From the NCBI GenBank assembly GCA_029256485.1, contig JAQSXU010000037.1, positions 1 through 44,686 on the forward strand: 44,686 nt of DNA. The letters are read 5' to 3'. Below the pieces are notes generated by a model. It worked only from the letters and a program-made list of their open reading frames with translations, was not told where the DNA came from and made no database searches. The DNA is from Clostridiaceae bacterium (GTDB lineage: Bacteria > Bacillota_A > Clostridia > Clostridiales > Clostridiaceae). Of this stretch, positions 8,099 to 17,011 are shown one piece after another (the stretch's first letter is position 1; every line of letters begins with the position of its first letter). The position numbers and the translations under genes are program-made.

Positions 8099-8128
8099 CA
8101 AGAGGCTGGAATGGTATCCAGCCTCTTG
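8099..8128. terminator. Strong hairpin between the P-loop gene and tyrS
   Basis: CAAGAGGCTGGA and TCCAGCCTCTTG form a perfect 12-bp stem with a 6-nt loop. It stands 52 bp after the stop of the upstream minus-strand gene. The downstream T-tract is weak on both strands, so it may be a terminator of poor efficiency or an mRNA 3'-end stabiliser. Confidence 0.6.
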
Positions 8129-8179
8129 AATATATAGGTTTTCTTTTTTAAAGTTAACCATGAAAGTAGTCTTATAAAC

Positions 8180-8587
8180 TTAAGCTACGTATTTTCTCAT
8201 GAATTCAGGTACTTCCTGTTCAGCATTAATATTGATATAAAAGCTAACGTTATAGTCTTTCACCATTTTCTCCATATAATAAAATAATTGTGCCGCATTC
8301 TGAACATTTTCTTCTACAATATTAAATAGGCCATCAATAAAAATGGTATCAATATCATAGTTTTCGGACAGTATGCCGCACAAAAAACCGTAAAAACTTT
8401 CAATATGTTTTAAATTAAATTCGTCAGTAGAAATAAATCTTATCTTTCTGTCTAACTCAAAAAGTGGTCTTTTATCATCGTCAATGTAAACTATATTGCC
8501 TTTGTCTTCAGCAACCTGTTGATTGGCTAGATTAATCATTGCCTTTGTTTTTCCTGTACCTCTTTTGTTAAAAAATACATGAATCAT
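8180..8587 (-). CDS. Small P-loop ATPase-like protein of unknown function
   Basis: A 135-residue protein starting MIHVFFNKRGTGKTKAMINL, with a Walker A loop NKRGTGKT at residues 7-14 and a Walker B-like strand DTIFIDGL near residue 90. The body lacks the helicase, ABC or AAA motifs, so it resembles a minimal, truncated P-loop fold. Its length is too small for a complete motor ATPase. The RBS is AAGGGGTGG. Its C-terminus, EVPEFMRKYVA, looks like a natural end rather than a cut. It is alone in its transcription unit, between tyrS and the AlbA_2 gene. Function not known. Confidence 0.7.
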   Translation of the reverse strand: MIHVFFNKRGTGKTKAMINLANQQVAEDKGNIVYIDDDKRPLFELDRKIRFISTDEFNLKHIESFYGFLCGILSENYDIDTIFIDGLFNIVEENVQNAAQLFYYMEKMVKDYNVSFYININAEQEVPEFMRKYVA

Positions 8588-8659
8588 TTTACCACCCCTT
8601 ACTAATATTTTTAGGTGAGTTTAATTACCTAAATTATATAATATTCAGAATATTTATTC

Positions 8660-8701
8660 AATACTCTGAGCTATTCTGTTAATACTCTGAGCTATTCTGT
8701 T
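8660..8701. repeat. Two tandem copies of a 21-bp unit
   Basis: AATACTCTGAGCTATTCTGTT occurs twice head to tail (8660-8680 and 8681-8701), in the gap upstream of the small P-loop gene and downstream of the AlbA_2 gene. The exact identity of the copies suggests a recent slippage duplication, or a pair of operator sites. Confidence 0.8.
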
Positions 8702-8739
8702 AAATTAAAATATAATGTTTACCTGTGAATACCTCCGTT

Positions 8740-9879
8740 TTATTCAGAAAATCTACTAATTCCAGGTAAAATTACCTTTAAACAATTTTCTCTTATACTA
8801 TTAACAAAAATAACTTTTCCCTTACCAAAAAAAGGCTTTTTAATGTATAATACATTATTGCCAGTATTATATAGCTTTTTTTCTTCATCTATTGTTAACA
8901 ATTTTTCATAAATCCACATATTCCTTTTTCCCTGCAAAAAATAATTACCTTCACTAAATTTTGAAAAAGCGCCTGGTATGATGATATAAATTTTTGAATA
9001 TCTTATTATTATTTCTATTTCTCTATTAAATATTGTATAGTCCCTAAATAAAATTGCATTTTTAACCACCTCAAATAAAGCATTAACTGGATACCTATGG
9101 GGCAGTTGTTCTAGTAAATACTTTTCTGAAAGGTTAAGCATTGTTAATAAATCACCTGTAATGGATTTACTGTTTTTAGAATCACTATTTACTATTTTTA
9201 TCATATTATGAGGAATATATACATTATTTATTTTACAAAATACCAATAATCCCCCCAGTGTAATAAGATAATCATTTGACTCTTTATCCTGAGTTATTAT
9301 TGAAGCATTTTCCATTAGTTTAAGTCTGTTTGAGTCATTAACACTAATACCTTGGTTATAAAAATACTTATCCACCGTTTTAAAGTCAAGATGATTTATA
9401 TCAGTCTTTACTATAGGACATCCTTCAATATTAAGTGATAAATTATTTTGAAAGGCGGACACTAATTCCTGTTTTCTCATTATGTCAGTAGTTGATCCCC
9501 GTCTAATATAAAATGCTCCATTGTCTCTTGATTGGTATGGTTTTTGAGGCCCATCATAGATGTTTATAATTAGTAATTTTTTATTTTCATAAGGTACCGT
9601 TTCTATATCAATAGGAACTGGAGGATCACATCTGCTGCTTACTATTTGTTGGATTTGCTCTTCAGTATAATCCATATTTTCTATGCCAATAATATTTCTA
9701 GTTTTGTCTTCTACTCCTATAATTAAATACCCTCTGCCGCCTTTTGAATTTGCTATGGAACAAACATCCTTAGCAAGTTCCTTCCTGCCGCTTTCGCTTA
9801 GTAAATCAATTTTTAGTTTAAAATCAACTTTTGTTCCTTCTCCATTTTTTAATAGAAATTTTAGTTTTTTTAAATCCAT
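8740..9879 (-). CDS. AlbA_2 (Schlafen-type) DNA-binding protein with degenerate GHKL-like C-terminal region
   Basis: A 379-residue protein. Residues about 10-130 form an AlbA_2 domain: EGTKVDFKLKID, then DVCSIANSKGGRGYLIIGVED and later DNGAFYIRRGSTT, the usual signature of this nucleic-acid-binding fold. The second half (about 225-330) resembles the HATPase_c_4 region that follows AlbA_2 in many regulators, but the typical ALREALVNAxxHRDY block reads ALFEVVKNAILFRDY, and the glycine-rich loop is weak. ATP binding is therefore doubtful. Such proteins are often transcription regulators or have nucleic-acid roles; the target is unknown. It lies 60 bp downstream of gerAC on the same strand, so it may be read through from the germination operon. 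Confidence 0.75.
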   Translation of the reverse strand: MDLKKLKFLLKNGEGTKVDFKLKIDLLSESGRKELAKDVCSIANSKGGRGYLIIGVEDKTRNIIGIENMDYTEEQIQQIVSSRCDPPVPIDIETVPYENKKLLIINIYDGPQKPYQSRDNGAFYIRRGSTTDIMRKQELVSAFQNNLSLNIEGCPIVKTDINHLDFKTVDKYFYNQGISVNDSNRLKLMENASIITQDKESNDYLITLGGLLVFCKINNVYIPHNMIKIVNSDSKNSKSITGDLLTMLNLSEKYLLEQLPHRYPVNALFEVVKNAILFRDYTIFNREIEIIIRYSKIYIIIPGAFSKFSEGNYFLQGKRNMWIYEKLLTIDEEKKLYNTGNNVLYIKKPFFGKGKVIFVNSIRENCLKVILPGISRFSE

Positions 9880-9939
9880 ATACCATCCCTCAAAATATTC
9901 TTATTATTATTTTATGCTGATTTTATAATATTGTTACTA

Positions 9940-11046
9940 TTACTTAAAGCTTTTTATATCAGATGAGCCTTCAATATTCACTTTTACATCAATTTCTAAA
10001 TCTGTGTTATTAATTAAATTCTCAGGAGCTGGTTTATTAAATGTTCTCTCATATATTAGCTTCAGAAAGAAAATGTCTAAATTCTTTTTCCTATAATTAT
10101 TATAAACCAAATTGCATGCTTTTGTTATATTGCCTTCTGCAGTCTGACTTATTTTTTTTAATGTATTCTTATCAAAGCTTAAACCTTCCTGAGCCTCTCC
10201 AACGCTTGTTTTAACATGGATTTTCTTTTTTAGTATATATTTATCTTCTTCCTTATATAATTTAGTTTTTGTATCACTGTTCAAAATTTCAAGGGTTAAA
10301 AATTTACTACTGCTGTCCGGATTAGGGATTTCAAGTGTTCCAGTTTTTATCCTATCAATTAAAAAGTTATATCCTTCTCCTTCATTTCTTGTCATAATAT
10401 CCAATAATTTAAAATTACCGATTACTCCTCCGCCATTTATTTCTACCTTTTTATCCGCCACTTCACTTCTAACATCAATGGCAGTGACTACACAATCCAC
10501 CTTTTGATAACTTCTAACCAAGAAATCATTCATATCTAATTGTACTGCCCTGGATGATGCCCCAAGATTTTCTATAAGATTATATATAAATACACCTAAA
10601 TATTCCTCTTCCTTTAGATCAACTTTTAATAGCTGTTCAGGATCTCCTAAAAGTACTACCACATAAGTACGTAAAAGCATTTCCTGATCTCTGTCAAAAA
10701 AATCTATTGTATTGTCCATTCCTTTCTCTGCAGCTCTCTTGGTGTAAATTATTACTTTATTTTGGGTATAATTTAACTTATAACTTGAAGTTAAATTCAA
10801 ATCTCTTGCAGCTTCAAATGCTGTTTTCCCCTTGCCTTTAAAAATTATTCTCTCTCCCTTTCCTGAACCAGCTGAACTGCTTCTGAATGGTCTAAAAGCT
10901 TCTGCATATATTTCCACAGTGTTTTCATCACTGCTATCTACAATTATTGAAGTAACATACAGTGCTTTATCTAAATCCCTATAATTAAAACACCCTTCCA
11001 GGGTTAAACTCATCACAAATAATAGTAAAAGTAATATTTTTTTCAT
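9940..11046 (-). CDS. gerAC: Spore germinant receptor C subunit (GerAC family lipoprotein)
   Basis: A 368-residue lipoprotein. A signal peptide ends in the lipobox LEGC (Cys about residue 19), followed by FNYRDLDKALYVTSIIVD, the standard opening of Ger(x)C proteins. The rest matches the three-domain GerAC fold, including FDRDQEMLLRTYVVV and the late KACNLVYNNYRKKNLDIFFLK segment. It sits on the outer face of the spore inner membrane as part of a GerA-type receptor. Its ATG overlaps the gerAA stop by 4 bp (ATGA), so the two are translationally coupled. The paralogue (gerA, gerK and so on) cannot be told from sequence. Confidence 0.92.
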   Translation of the reverse strand: MKKILLLLLFVMSLTLEGCFNYRDLDKALYVTSIIVDSSDENTVEIYAEAFRPFRSSSAGSGKGERIIFKGKGKTAFEAARDLNLTSSYKLNYTQNKVIIYTKRAAEKGMDNTIDFFDRDQEMLLRTYVVVLLGDPEQLLKVDLKEEEYLGVFIYNLIENLGASSRAVQLDMNDFLVRSYQKVDCVVTAIDVRSEVADKKVEINGGGVIGNFKLLDIMTRNEGEGYNFLIDRIKTGTLEIPNPDSSSKFLTLEILNSDTKTKLYKEEDKYILKKKIHVKTSVGEAQEGLSFDKNTLKKISQTAEGNITKACNLVYNNYRKKNLDIFFLKLIYERTFNKPAPENLINNTDLEIDVKVNIEGSSDIKSFK

Positions 11047-12449
11047 TTTTCACCTTCATTATTAGAAATACTATTTGAAATTTCAGCTAAGTCCCTTCTA
11101 ATCACCACATCTTTAAAGTTTTTATTAGATTTATCTAATACAGGAAATAAATAAGGATATCCGCAGCTGTTTAATGATGCCAAATGAGCAACAAACATAT
11201 ATACACCCATATTAAAGCCTACTAAGCCTAACAGTCCGGAAAGAACTACTATTACTGCAGCCCAAAACGCAATGCCCCCATATATTTTAGGAGTTAAAAA
11301 TGAACAAATTGAACTTATAGCTACTACCACCAATGTACTTTGAGAAGCAAGTCCTGCTCCTACTGCTGCATCACCAAGAACTAATGCACCAACTATGCTC
11401 ATTGCCTGGCCTATAGGCTGTGGTAATCTTATACCTGCTTCTCTAAGCAGTACAAAAAAGAAACTCATTAATAAAGCTTCTACCACTATTGGAATTGGCA
11501 CTCCTGCCCTTGATATTGCTAATCTAAAAAGAAAATTTGTTGAAATTAATGAAACATGGTAAGTTTCAAAAGAAACATAGATCCCAGGTACAAGTATAGA
11601 TATAATAAATGCTGCCATCCTTATTATTCTGGTAGAGTTTGCATAGTATTTATTTACATAATAGTCGTCAGGCATTTGAAAGTTTTCAATAAAAAAATAT
11701 GGTGCTGTTATAACCATAGGAGTTCCATCTACAATAATTGCCACTCTGCCTTCTAATAATTTAGATGCTGCAATGTCAGGTTTTTCTGTATATCCAATGG
11801 TATCAAAAAAAGATTTTTTACTTTTTAGCTTTTCTTCTATATAATTAATGTCTAAAATATATTTTAAATTATTGTTTTTTATTTCACTTTTAATTCTATC
11901 TATTAGACTTTCAGATGCAATTCCTTGAATATACGCTATTACAACAACAGTGTTAGTTTCAGCTCCAACAACGTTCATGCTTTCAAATTTAAGATTTTTA
12001 TTTTTTATTTTTCTCCTTATTAAGGATATATTATCCGTAAAGGCTTCTGTAAATCCCTCTCTGGGTCCCTTAATTACAGTTTCAGTTATTGGTAGTCCAA
12101 TTCCTCTCCTTACAAATCCTTTAGCTTCACTAAAAATTACCTGTTCAATAAAATCAAAGACAATTATTACATCTCCAGATAAGATATGAAGTAAGGCATC
12201 TTCTCTATTTTTAACATCTCCTATGGAATTACCAATAAGAATTTTTTCTTTTATATAATTAATGTCATTTTCTATATAATAATTTTTAAGGAATCCATCT
12301 ATTACATACTCACTTATAAATTTTGAATCACAAAGATTATCTATAAAAAATAAATTTATTAAACCACTGCCGCATTTTAATGTTCTTTGTTTAAAATCAA
12401 TATTATCTTTTAAAGTGTTTTTAATAAATTCCACATACTCTTCATTCAT
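11043..12449 (-). CDS. gerAA: Spore germinant receptor A subunit (GerAA family)
   Basis: A 468-residue membrane protein, slightly shorter than the usual 480-540. The N-terminal half is cytoplasmic (residues 1-260, with GDVKNREDALLHILSGDVIIVFD and RGIGLPITETVIKGPREGF), and the C-terminal half has four to five transmembrane segments starting near residue 275 and the conserved PISIPVEALLMSFFFVLLREAG-like block. GerAA assembles into the pentameric, channel-like part of the germinant receptor. A TGGTGAT RBS precedes the ATG. It is followed by gerAC with 4 bp overlap. The usual intervening gerAB is absent; it lies divergently 88 bp upstream. Confidence 0.93.
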   Translation of the reverse strand: MNEEYVEFIKNTLKDNIDFKQRTLKCGSGLINLFFIDNLCDSKFISEYVIDGFLKNYYIENDINYIKEKILIGNSIGDVKNREDALLHILSGDVIIVFDFIEQVIFSEAKGFVRRGIGLPITETVIKGPREGFTEAFTDNISLIRRKIKNKNLKFESMNVVGAETNTVVVIAYIQGIASESLIDRIKSEIKNNNLKYILDINYIEEKLKSKKSFFDTIGYTEKPDIAASKLLEGRVAIIVDGTPMVITAPYFFIENFQMPDDYYVNKYYANSTRIIRMAAFIISILVPGIYVSFETYHVSLISTNFLFRLAISRAGVPIPIVVEALLMSFFFVLLREAGIRLPQPIGQAMSIVGALVLGDAAVGAGLASQSTLVVVAISSICSFLTPKIYGGIAFWAAVIVVLSGLLGLVGFNMGVYMFVAHLASLNSCGYPYLFPVLDKSNKNFKDVVIRRDLAEISNSISNNEGEK

Positions 12450-12482
12450 ATACTATCACCATTAATATTGTTTGTATTTAAA

Positions 12483-12513
12483 AGGATAATATTCTTAGAA
12501 TTAGTGTAAACTA
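12483..12513 (+). promoter_or_regulatory. Possible sigma-G-type promoter for gerAB
   Basis: AGGATA (12483-12488) and TAAACTA (12507-12513) are 18 bp apart and resemble the forespore sigma-G elements (GHATR and CATWHTA) with mismatches. They lie 24 bp before the gerAB start, in the 88-bp divergent gap. Germination genes are normally made in the forespore, which supports the idea; the match itself is weak. Confidence 0.25.
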
Positions 12514-12537
12514 TCTATAAAAATTATAAGGAGCATT

Positions 12538-13632
12538 ATGGTGTCTATGGATGAATCATGTAGCAAATATATTTTTTTTCTTATAATGGGAGTTTCAGTT
12601 GCATCGATAAAAACATACCCCTCAATTTTCTTCAAAGATGGCAGAAATGAGAGTTGGATTGGGATAGTATGTGCATCACTTGTAATAACTTTATATGCCA
12701 TATTCTTAGTCAAAGTTATAGTAAAGGAAGATAATTTTTCCTTTAATCAATTTTGTCAGGATGCATTTGGAAAAATATTAGGCACAATTGTAAAGTTATT
12801 CTATTCAGTTGTGCTGTTTTTAACCTTAGTAGAAAGTTGCTCTGTTCCTGCTAGCTTATTCCATACTAATTTTTTTATTGAGTCTCCTATATGGTATATA
12901 TTGTTATTTTTTACTATACCAGGTGCCTATATAGTAAAAAGCGGCAGTAATTCGGTGATTATGTCATGTATTATTGGAATTATAGGATCTATATTTAATG
13001 GTATTAATTTATACATGCTTACTTATAAATATAAAATTTATAGGAGATTATTTCCAGTATTTTTAAAGGGGTTTAACTTTCAGTTCATATTAAGCTTTAT
13101 AAAGATATTGGGCCTATATTCATTTTTTATAATTCCATTAATGCTCATTGGCAGAATAAAAAATAAAGCAAATTTAAAGAGTTCAATTATGTTAGGTGTT
13201 TTATTCACCTGTCAAATGCTAATAGTCAGTACAATAGGTACATTGGCAACATTTAATATTGAACGATCAATAACCATATCCTATCCTAAAATGATTCAGA
13301 CTCAATTAATAAGAAGCATAAGATTATTCTATGTAATATTTCAAGCTGTTACAGCCTGGACGTTAAAATACATAGTAACATTTACTGTATTACTGATGTT
13401 ATTATCCAGCTTTAACTTATTAAATAAAATATCTAAAAACGCTCAAATTTTTATTATTACTTTTCTCTCATATATTTTTGCCTTAATTTCTACTGGTAAT
13501 CTTTTAACATTTTTTAATATTTTAAGTATTTTTGCATATATCTGCTTTTTTTCATATTTTATATTACCAATTATCATGATGGTAATCAGTTCTATTAAAA
13601 GCAGGATGTCAAAAAATCAAAGCAATAATTAA
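12538..13632 (+). CDS. gerAB: Spore germinant receptor B subunit (GerAB family, APC-type permease fold)
   Basis: A 364-residue integral membrane protein with about ten hydrophobic segments spread over its length, as expected for the spore-permease branch of the amino acid-polyamine-organocation superfamily. The opening FFLIMGVSVASIKTYPSIFFKDG is typical. GerAB forms the germinant-sensing subunit. AAGGAG lies 4 nt before the ATG; a GTG three bases later gives better spacing (7 nt) and may be the true start. The gene is on the opposite strand from gerAA-gerAC, a departure from the common A-B-C or A-C-B operon, which means A/C and B must be balanced from two promoters. Confidence 0.9.
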   Translation: MVSMDESCSKYIFFLIMGVSVASIKTYPSIFFKDGRNESWIGIVCASLVITLYAIFLVKVIVKEDNFSFNQFCQDAFGKILGTIVKLFYSVVLFLTLVESCSVPASLFHTNFFIESPIWYILLFFTIPGAYIVKSGSNSVIMSCIIGIIGSIFNGINLYMLTYKYKIYRRLFPVFLKGFNFQFILSFIKILGLYSFFIIPLMLIGRIKNKANLKSSIMLGVLFTCQMLIVSTIGTLATFNIERSITISYPKMIQTQLIRSIRLFYVIFQAVTAWTLKYIVTFTVLLMLLSSFNLLNKISKNAQIFIITFLSYIFALISTGNLLTFFNILSIFAYICFFSYFILPIIMMVISSIKSRMSKNQSNN

Positions 13633-13719
13633 TTAAATCCTTCCATTAATAAAATATAAATTATTGCAAAAACTATTTAAATAAACTTCAAAGTAAATTA
13701 TGTAAAAGGGAGGGATCAT

Positions 13720-13875
13720 ATGATTTTTTTAAGATGGCTTGGAGGAATTGTTTTAGTTTTTTGGTTTATTGGTCTGATTTTTAGAATTGGAGGAAGCCTA
13801 ATAAATTTATTACTGCTTATTGCAGCTTTAATATTTGTAGTTGATGTTATTTTAGGAAGGAAAAAATCTATGTAG
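13720..13875 (+). CDS. Small two-helix membrane protein (lmo0937/DUF5670 family)
   Basis: A 51-residue protein, starting MIFLRWLGGIVLVFWFIGLI and ending in a short basic tail GRKKSM. It has two hydrophobic helices joined by a FRIGGSLIN turn, as in DUF5670 (lmo0937) proteins of Firmicutes, which are mostly 45-55 residues. GGGAGGGATCAT precedes the ATG. It lies between gerAB and a terminator. Function is unknown for the family; stress-linked expression has been suggested for relatives. Confidence 0.8.
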   Translation: MIFLRWLGGIVLVFWFIGLIFRIGGSLINLLLLIAALIFVVDVILGRKKSM

Positions 13876-13900
13876 AAAAATCCTTTTAAAAAACTTTGAA

Positions 13901-13937
13901 CTGCTGGCATATATAATTTGTCAGCAGCTTTTATTTT
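13901..13937 (+). terminator. Intrinsic terminator after the DUF5670 gene
   Basis: CTGCTGGCA (13901-13909) pairs with TGTCAGCAG (13919-13927), one G-U, followed by CTTTTATTTT. It closes the small membrane-protein transcript. Confidence 0.75.
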
Positions 13938-14036
13938 CCATTACAAAATTACAGTTTTCGACTCATTTAACTGTGTACTTAATGTACAAGTATATGATAT
14001 AATTATTTTTGTTCATGAAAGGGGGATTGGACACTG

Positions 14037-15038
14037 ATGACTTTCATCAATAATTTAAAATCTAACACTATTATAAACTTATTGAAATCAATGTTTGTAA
14101 GCGTATTTAAATTTTTAAATAAGTATTATTTTATCTTTATAGGCTTATATCTTTTAAAAGGCGCATTACATACTGCACTTCACGCAAAAACAGGAATAGA
14201 TTATAAAATATACTTATTTCTGCTTGTGTTAGCTGCATTTACAGCTTATAAAGACATGCGAAATGATGTGAAAATGATTCCATTTCTAGTGCTTGGAATA
14301 CCGTATCTTTTCTTAATATGGTATATATCAAAAAATGGATATGCATTTTGGGGAAAGATGCTTAGCTGGCAGATTAGTAAAGGTATAATTGTAAATTGGA
14401 ATACGGTTTTTAGCAATATACCTTTTAACAATGCTTCTTTTGCCAGAATAATAAAAAATGACACATTAACCTGGTTCTTTAGACTGGTATACAATAACGG
14501 ATTCGTTCTTCCTGTTATGATCCCATTGTATAGAGCTGCAATCTCTAAAGACTTTAAAAAAATGTTAAGGTATACATTCTCAGCACATTTATTTCAAGTA
14601 TTTTTGATAACTCCATTTTACCTTATATTTCATCTTCAGGAAGTATGGTATGTGCTAGGTGAGCCTGACGGATTAGCAAGAAATTTAAGTCCCCATGCTG
14701 CTGCAGGGGTTACCCTTAATTGTTTTCCATCAATGCATACCTCCATTGCATTTGCAATGTTTTTACTTGTACTTAGGGAAAAAGATAAAATTTTTAAATT
14801 CATTTGGGGTTTCTTTTGTTTAAGTGTAATTTATTCCACCATGTACCTAGAGATCCATTGGGTTATAGATGTTTTAGGTGGACTTGTTCTGGCATATGCT
14901 ACAGTAAAACTGGTAGACTTTGTTTTGGATAAAGGCGAAGAACTTTTGTACAAGCCTCTAAGCTTATTTTATTATAAGGATTCAAGTAAAGGTTCAAAAT
15001 CAACTACAATAAATAATTATTATCTAGACACTTTATAA
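14037..15038 (+). CDS. PAP2-family membrane phosphatase or inositolphosphotransferase-like enzyme
   Basis: A 333-residue integral membrane protein with several transmembrane helices. Two of the PAP2 active-site motifs are present: FPSMHTSIAF near residue 232 (motif PSxHxS) and YLEIHWVIDVLGGLVLAY near residue 278 (SxxxxHxxxD type). The long N-terminal membrane region and this spacing fit the Aur1/inositolphosphotransferase-like branch more than small undecaprenyl pyrophosphatases. It probably removes or transfers a lipid-linked phosphate at the membrane outer face; the substrate is unknown. AAAGGGGG lies 11 nt before the ATG. A 17-bp hairpin overlaps its stop. Confidence 0.8.
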   Translation: MTFINNLKSNTIINLLKSMFVSVFKFLNKYYFIFIGLYLLKGALHTALHAKTGIDYKIYLFLLVLAAFTAYKDMRNDVKMIPFLVLGIPYLFLIWYISKNGYAFWGKMLSWQISKGIIVNWNTVFSNIPFNNASFARIIKNDTLTWFFRLVYNNGFVLPVMIPLYRAAISKDFKKMLRYTFSAHLFQVFLITPFYLIFHLQEVWYVLGEPDGLARNLSPHAAAGVTLNCFPSMHTSIAFAMFLLVLREKDKIFKFIWGFFCLSVIYSTMYLEIHWVIDVLGGLVLAYATVKLVDFVLDKGEELLYKPLSLFYYKDSSKGSKSTTINNYYLDTL

Positions 15039-15067
15039 GAATTTTGCATAGCAAAATTCTTATAAAG
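15031..15067 (+). terminator. 17-bp hairpin overlapping the PAP2 stop codon
   Basis: CTTTATAAGAATTTTGC and GCAAAATTCTTATAAAG are perfect 17-bp arms with a 3-nt ATA loop. There is no T-run, and the hairpin directly abuts the hairpin repeat at 15068. It may end or protect the PAP2 mRNA. The GC-ATA-GC loop recurs in the second repeat copy, so it may belong to the same repeat family. Confidence 0.55.
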
Positions 15068-15193
15068 AACAAAGATTAAAGAATAAATAACAAAGAATGA
15101 TAGTTTTGCCATAAGGCAAAACTTTAATTTAAGATTTTCTGTTTTACAGAAAATCATCAATATTTGATCTTTGATCTTTAATCTTTGTTATTT
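15068..15193. repeat. Hairpin-rich repeat, copy A
   Basis: A 126-bp unit with perfect 15-bp terminal inverted repeats AACAAAGATTAAAGA (15068-15082) and TCTTTAATCTTTGTT (15175-15189). It also holds two internal hairpins, GTTTTGCC/GGCAAAAC and GATTTTCTG/CAGAAAATC. An inverted, clearly homologous copy lies at 17868-17993. There is no reading frame, so it resembles a small non-autonomous mobile element (MITE-like). It fills the gap between the PAP2 gene and prfC. Confidence 0.85.
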
Positions 15194-15226
15194 AAAAAAT
15201 ACCTAAGCAGTGCTTAGGTATTTTTT
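15194..15226 (-). terminator. Terminator of prfC
   Basis: AAAAAATACCTAAGCA and its complement (15194-15209, 15211-15226) form a 16-bp stem overlapping the prfC stop codon, with A/T tails on both sides. It can also stop plus-strand transcription coming from the PAP2 gene. Confidence 0.85.
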
Positions 15227-16814
15227 AGTTCTTTCCGATGTCTGATAATACTAATCCCTTATTATGTTCAAGAGCCCAGCTGATACCCCAATCACTTTGG
15301 AATATTAGCAAATCTCTATCCTTTAAATCTTTAACTATCTTAGTATCACTTGTTAAATTTAAATTTTCCAGATTAATATCTGTATCTTCTATCCATCTTA
15401 CGAATCTATAAGGTAATCTCTCCATTTTTATATCTACATTATATTCATTTTTTAATCTGTACTCTAAAACTTCAAACTGCAGAACACCTACCACTCCTAC
15501 TATTATTTCTTCGATGCCTATATGAAGTTCTTTAAATACTTGAATTGCTCCCTCTTGAGATATTTGAGTTACACCTTTAATAAATTGCTTTCTTTTCATA
15601 GTATCCAGGGTTTTAACTCTAGCAAAATGTTCTGGAGCAAATACTGGTATTCCTTCAAATTTAAATTTTTTATTGCTTGCACATAAAGTATCTCCAATTC
15701 TGAAAATTCCAGGATCAAAAACACCAATTATATCACCTGCATAAGCTTCTTCTACAATCTCTCTGTCCTGAGCCAAGAACTGCTGAGGCTGAGCTAATTT
15801 TATCTTATTTTCTCCCTGAACATGATACACTTCCATACCTTTTTTAAATTTTCCTGAGCATATTCTCATAAATGCAATTCTGTCTCTATGAGCAGGATTC
15901 ATATTAGCCTGAATCTTAAATATAAATGCAGAAAAATCTTCGTTAAATATATCTACTTCGCCTTGATCTGACTCTCTAGGAAGAGGAGAAGTAGTTAAAT
16001 CCAAGAAATATTTTAAAAATGGCTCTACTCCAAAATTAGTTAATGCACTTCCGAAAAACACAGGAGTCAATTCACCTTTATTTACCTTAAAGGCATCAAA
16101 TTCATCTCCAGCTATATCCAATAGTTCGATATCTTCCTTAAGTTTATCATGTAGTCCTTTGCCTAGTAATTCAGCAAATATGGGGTCATCCACACTTCCT
16201 TCAATGGACTCTACCTCAGTCTGACCATGATTTCCTCCATTAAACGCCTCTACTAACTGTCTTTTTCTATCGTAAACACCCTTAAAATCTGCTCCGCTTC
16301 CTATTGGCCAATTTATAGGATAAGATTTTATTCCTAATACATTTTCTATTTCTTCCATTAATTCAAATGGATCTCTGCTTTCTCTATCCATCTTATTTAC
16401 AAATGTAAAAACAGGAATTCCTCTTAGGCTGCATACATGAAATAACTTTTTAGTTTGATCTTCTACTCCCTTAGCTGCATCGATAACCATTACCGCGCTG
16501 TCTGCTGCCATTAGAGTTCTATATGTATCTTCACTAAAATCCTGATGGCCTGGTGTATCTAATATATTTATGCAATATCCATCATAATTAAACTGCATAA
16601 CGGAAGAAGTAACGGAAATACCCCTCTGTTTTTCTATTTCCATCCAATCGGAAACCGCATGTTTAGACGCTTTTCTTGCCTTAACAGAACCAGCTAATCT
16701 AATTGCTCCTCCATAAAGTAACAGCTTTTCAGTTAGCGTAGTTTTACCTGCATCAGGGTGTGAAATAATTGCAAATGTTCTTCTTCTTTCGATTTCATTT
16801 ACTAGTTCTGACAC
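15225..16814 (-). CDS. prfC: Peptide chain release factor 3
   Basis: A translational GTPase that removes RF1 or RF2 from the ribosome after termination. Motifs: G1 SHPDAGKTTLTEKL near residue 16, G2 RGISVTSS, G3 DTPGHQDFSEDTY, G4 NKMDRE, then EF-Tu-like domain 2 and the RF3 C-terminal domain (QFEVLEYRLKNEY). The frame is open to an ATG at 16850, but that ATG has no RBS. A GTG at 16812-16814 has GAGGGAG 6 nt upstream and gives 529 residues, the usual RF3 length, with the standard SELVNEIERRRTFAI opening. GTG is therefore chosen. Confidence 0.95.
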   Translation of the reverse strand: MSELVNEIERRRTFAIISHPDAGKTTLTEKLLLYGGAIRLAGSVKARKASKHAVSDWMEIEKQRGISVTSSVMQFNYDGYCINILDTPGHQDFSEDTYRTLMAADSAVMVIDAAKGVEDQTKKLFHVCSLRGIPVFTFVNKMDRESRDPFELMEEIENVLGIKSYPINWPIGSGADFKGVYDRKRQLVEAFNGGNHGQTEVESIEGSVDDPIFAELLGKGLHDKLKEDIELLDIAGDEFDAFKVNKGELTPVFFGSALTNFGVEPFLKYFLDLTTSPLPRESDQGEVDIFNEDFSAFIFKIQANMNPAHRDRIAFMRICSGKFKKGMEVYHVQGENKIKLAQPQQFLAQDREIVEEAYAGDIIGVFDPGIFRIGDTLCASNKKFKFEGIPVFAPEHFARVKTLDTMKRKQFIKGVTQISQEGAIQVFKELHIGIEEIIVGVVGVLQFEVLEYRLKNEYNVDIKMERLPYRFVRWIEDTDINLENLNLTSDTKIVKDLKDRDLLIFQSDWGISWALEHNKGLVLSDIGKN

Positions 16815-17011
16815 CGCATTCTCCCTCTTTTCTAAAAGTTTATGCTTCATTATTATAACAGTTAACTAATAAGTTTGCAATTAAGATATAATTATTATTT
16901 TGCTAACGTTTACTATTCTTTATTTTATTTTATTACATGATATAATTATTTAAGTAATGAATAATTAAAATTCATTATTACAATAGATAAACTCAAGGTT
17001 GGAGGGTTAAT

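Noticed and set aside
7986..8180. T-box leader for tyrS using the 8099-8128 hairpin
   Set aside because: No AGGTGG-CCGCG core or specifier domain is present; the hairpin fits a 3' end of the upstream gene better.
13716..13910. A minus-strand 64-codon frame over the DUF5670 gene
   Set aside because: It is antisense to a small gene with a strong RBS and a clear family resemblance.
16815..16850. The ATG at 16850 as start of prfC
   Set aside because: No RBS is seen before it, whereas GTG at 16814 has GAGGGAG at good spacing and gives the standard RF3 length.
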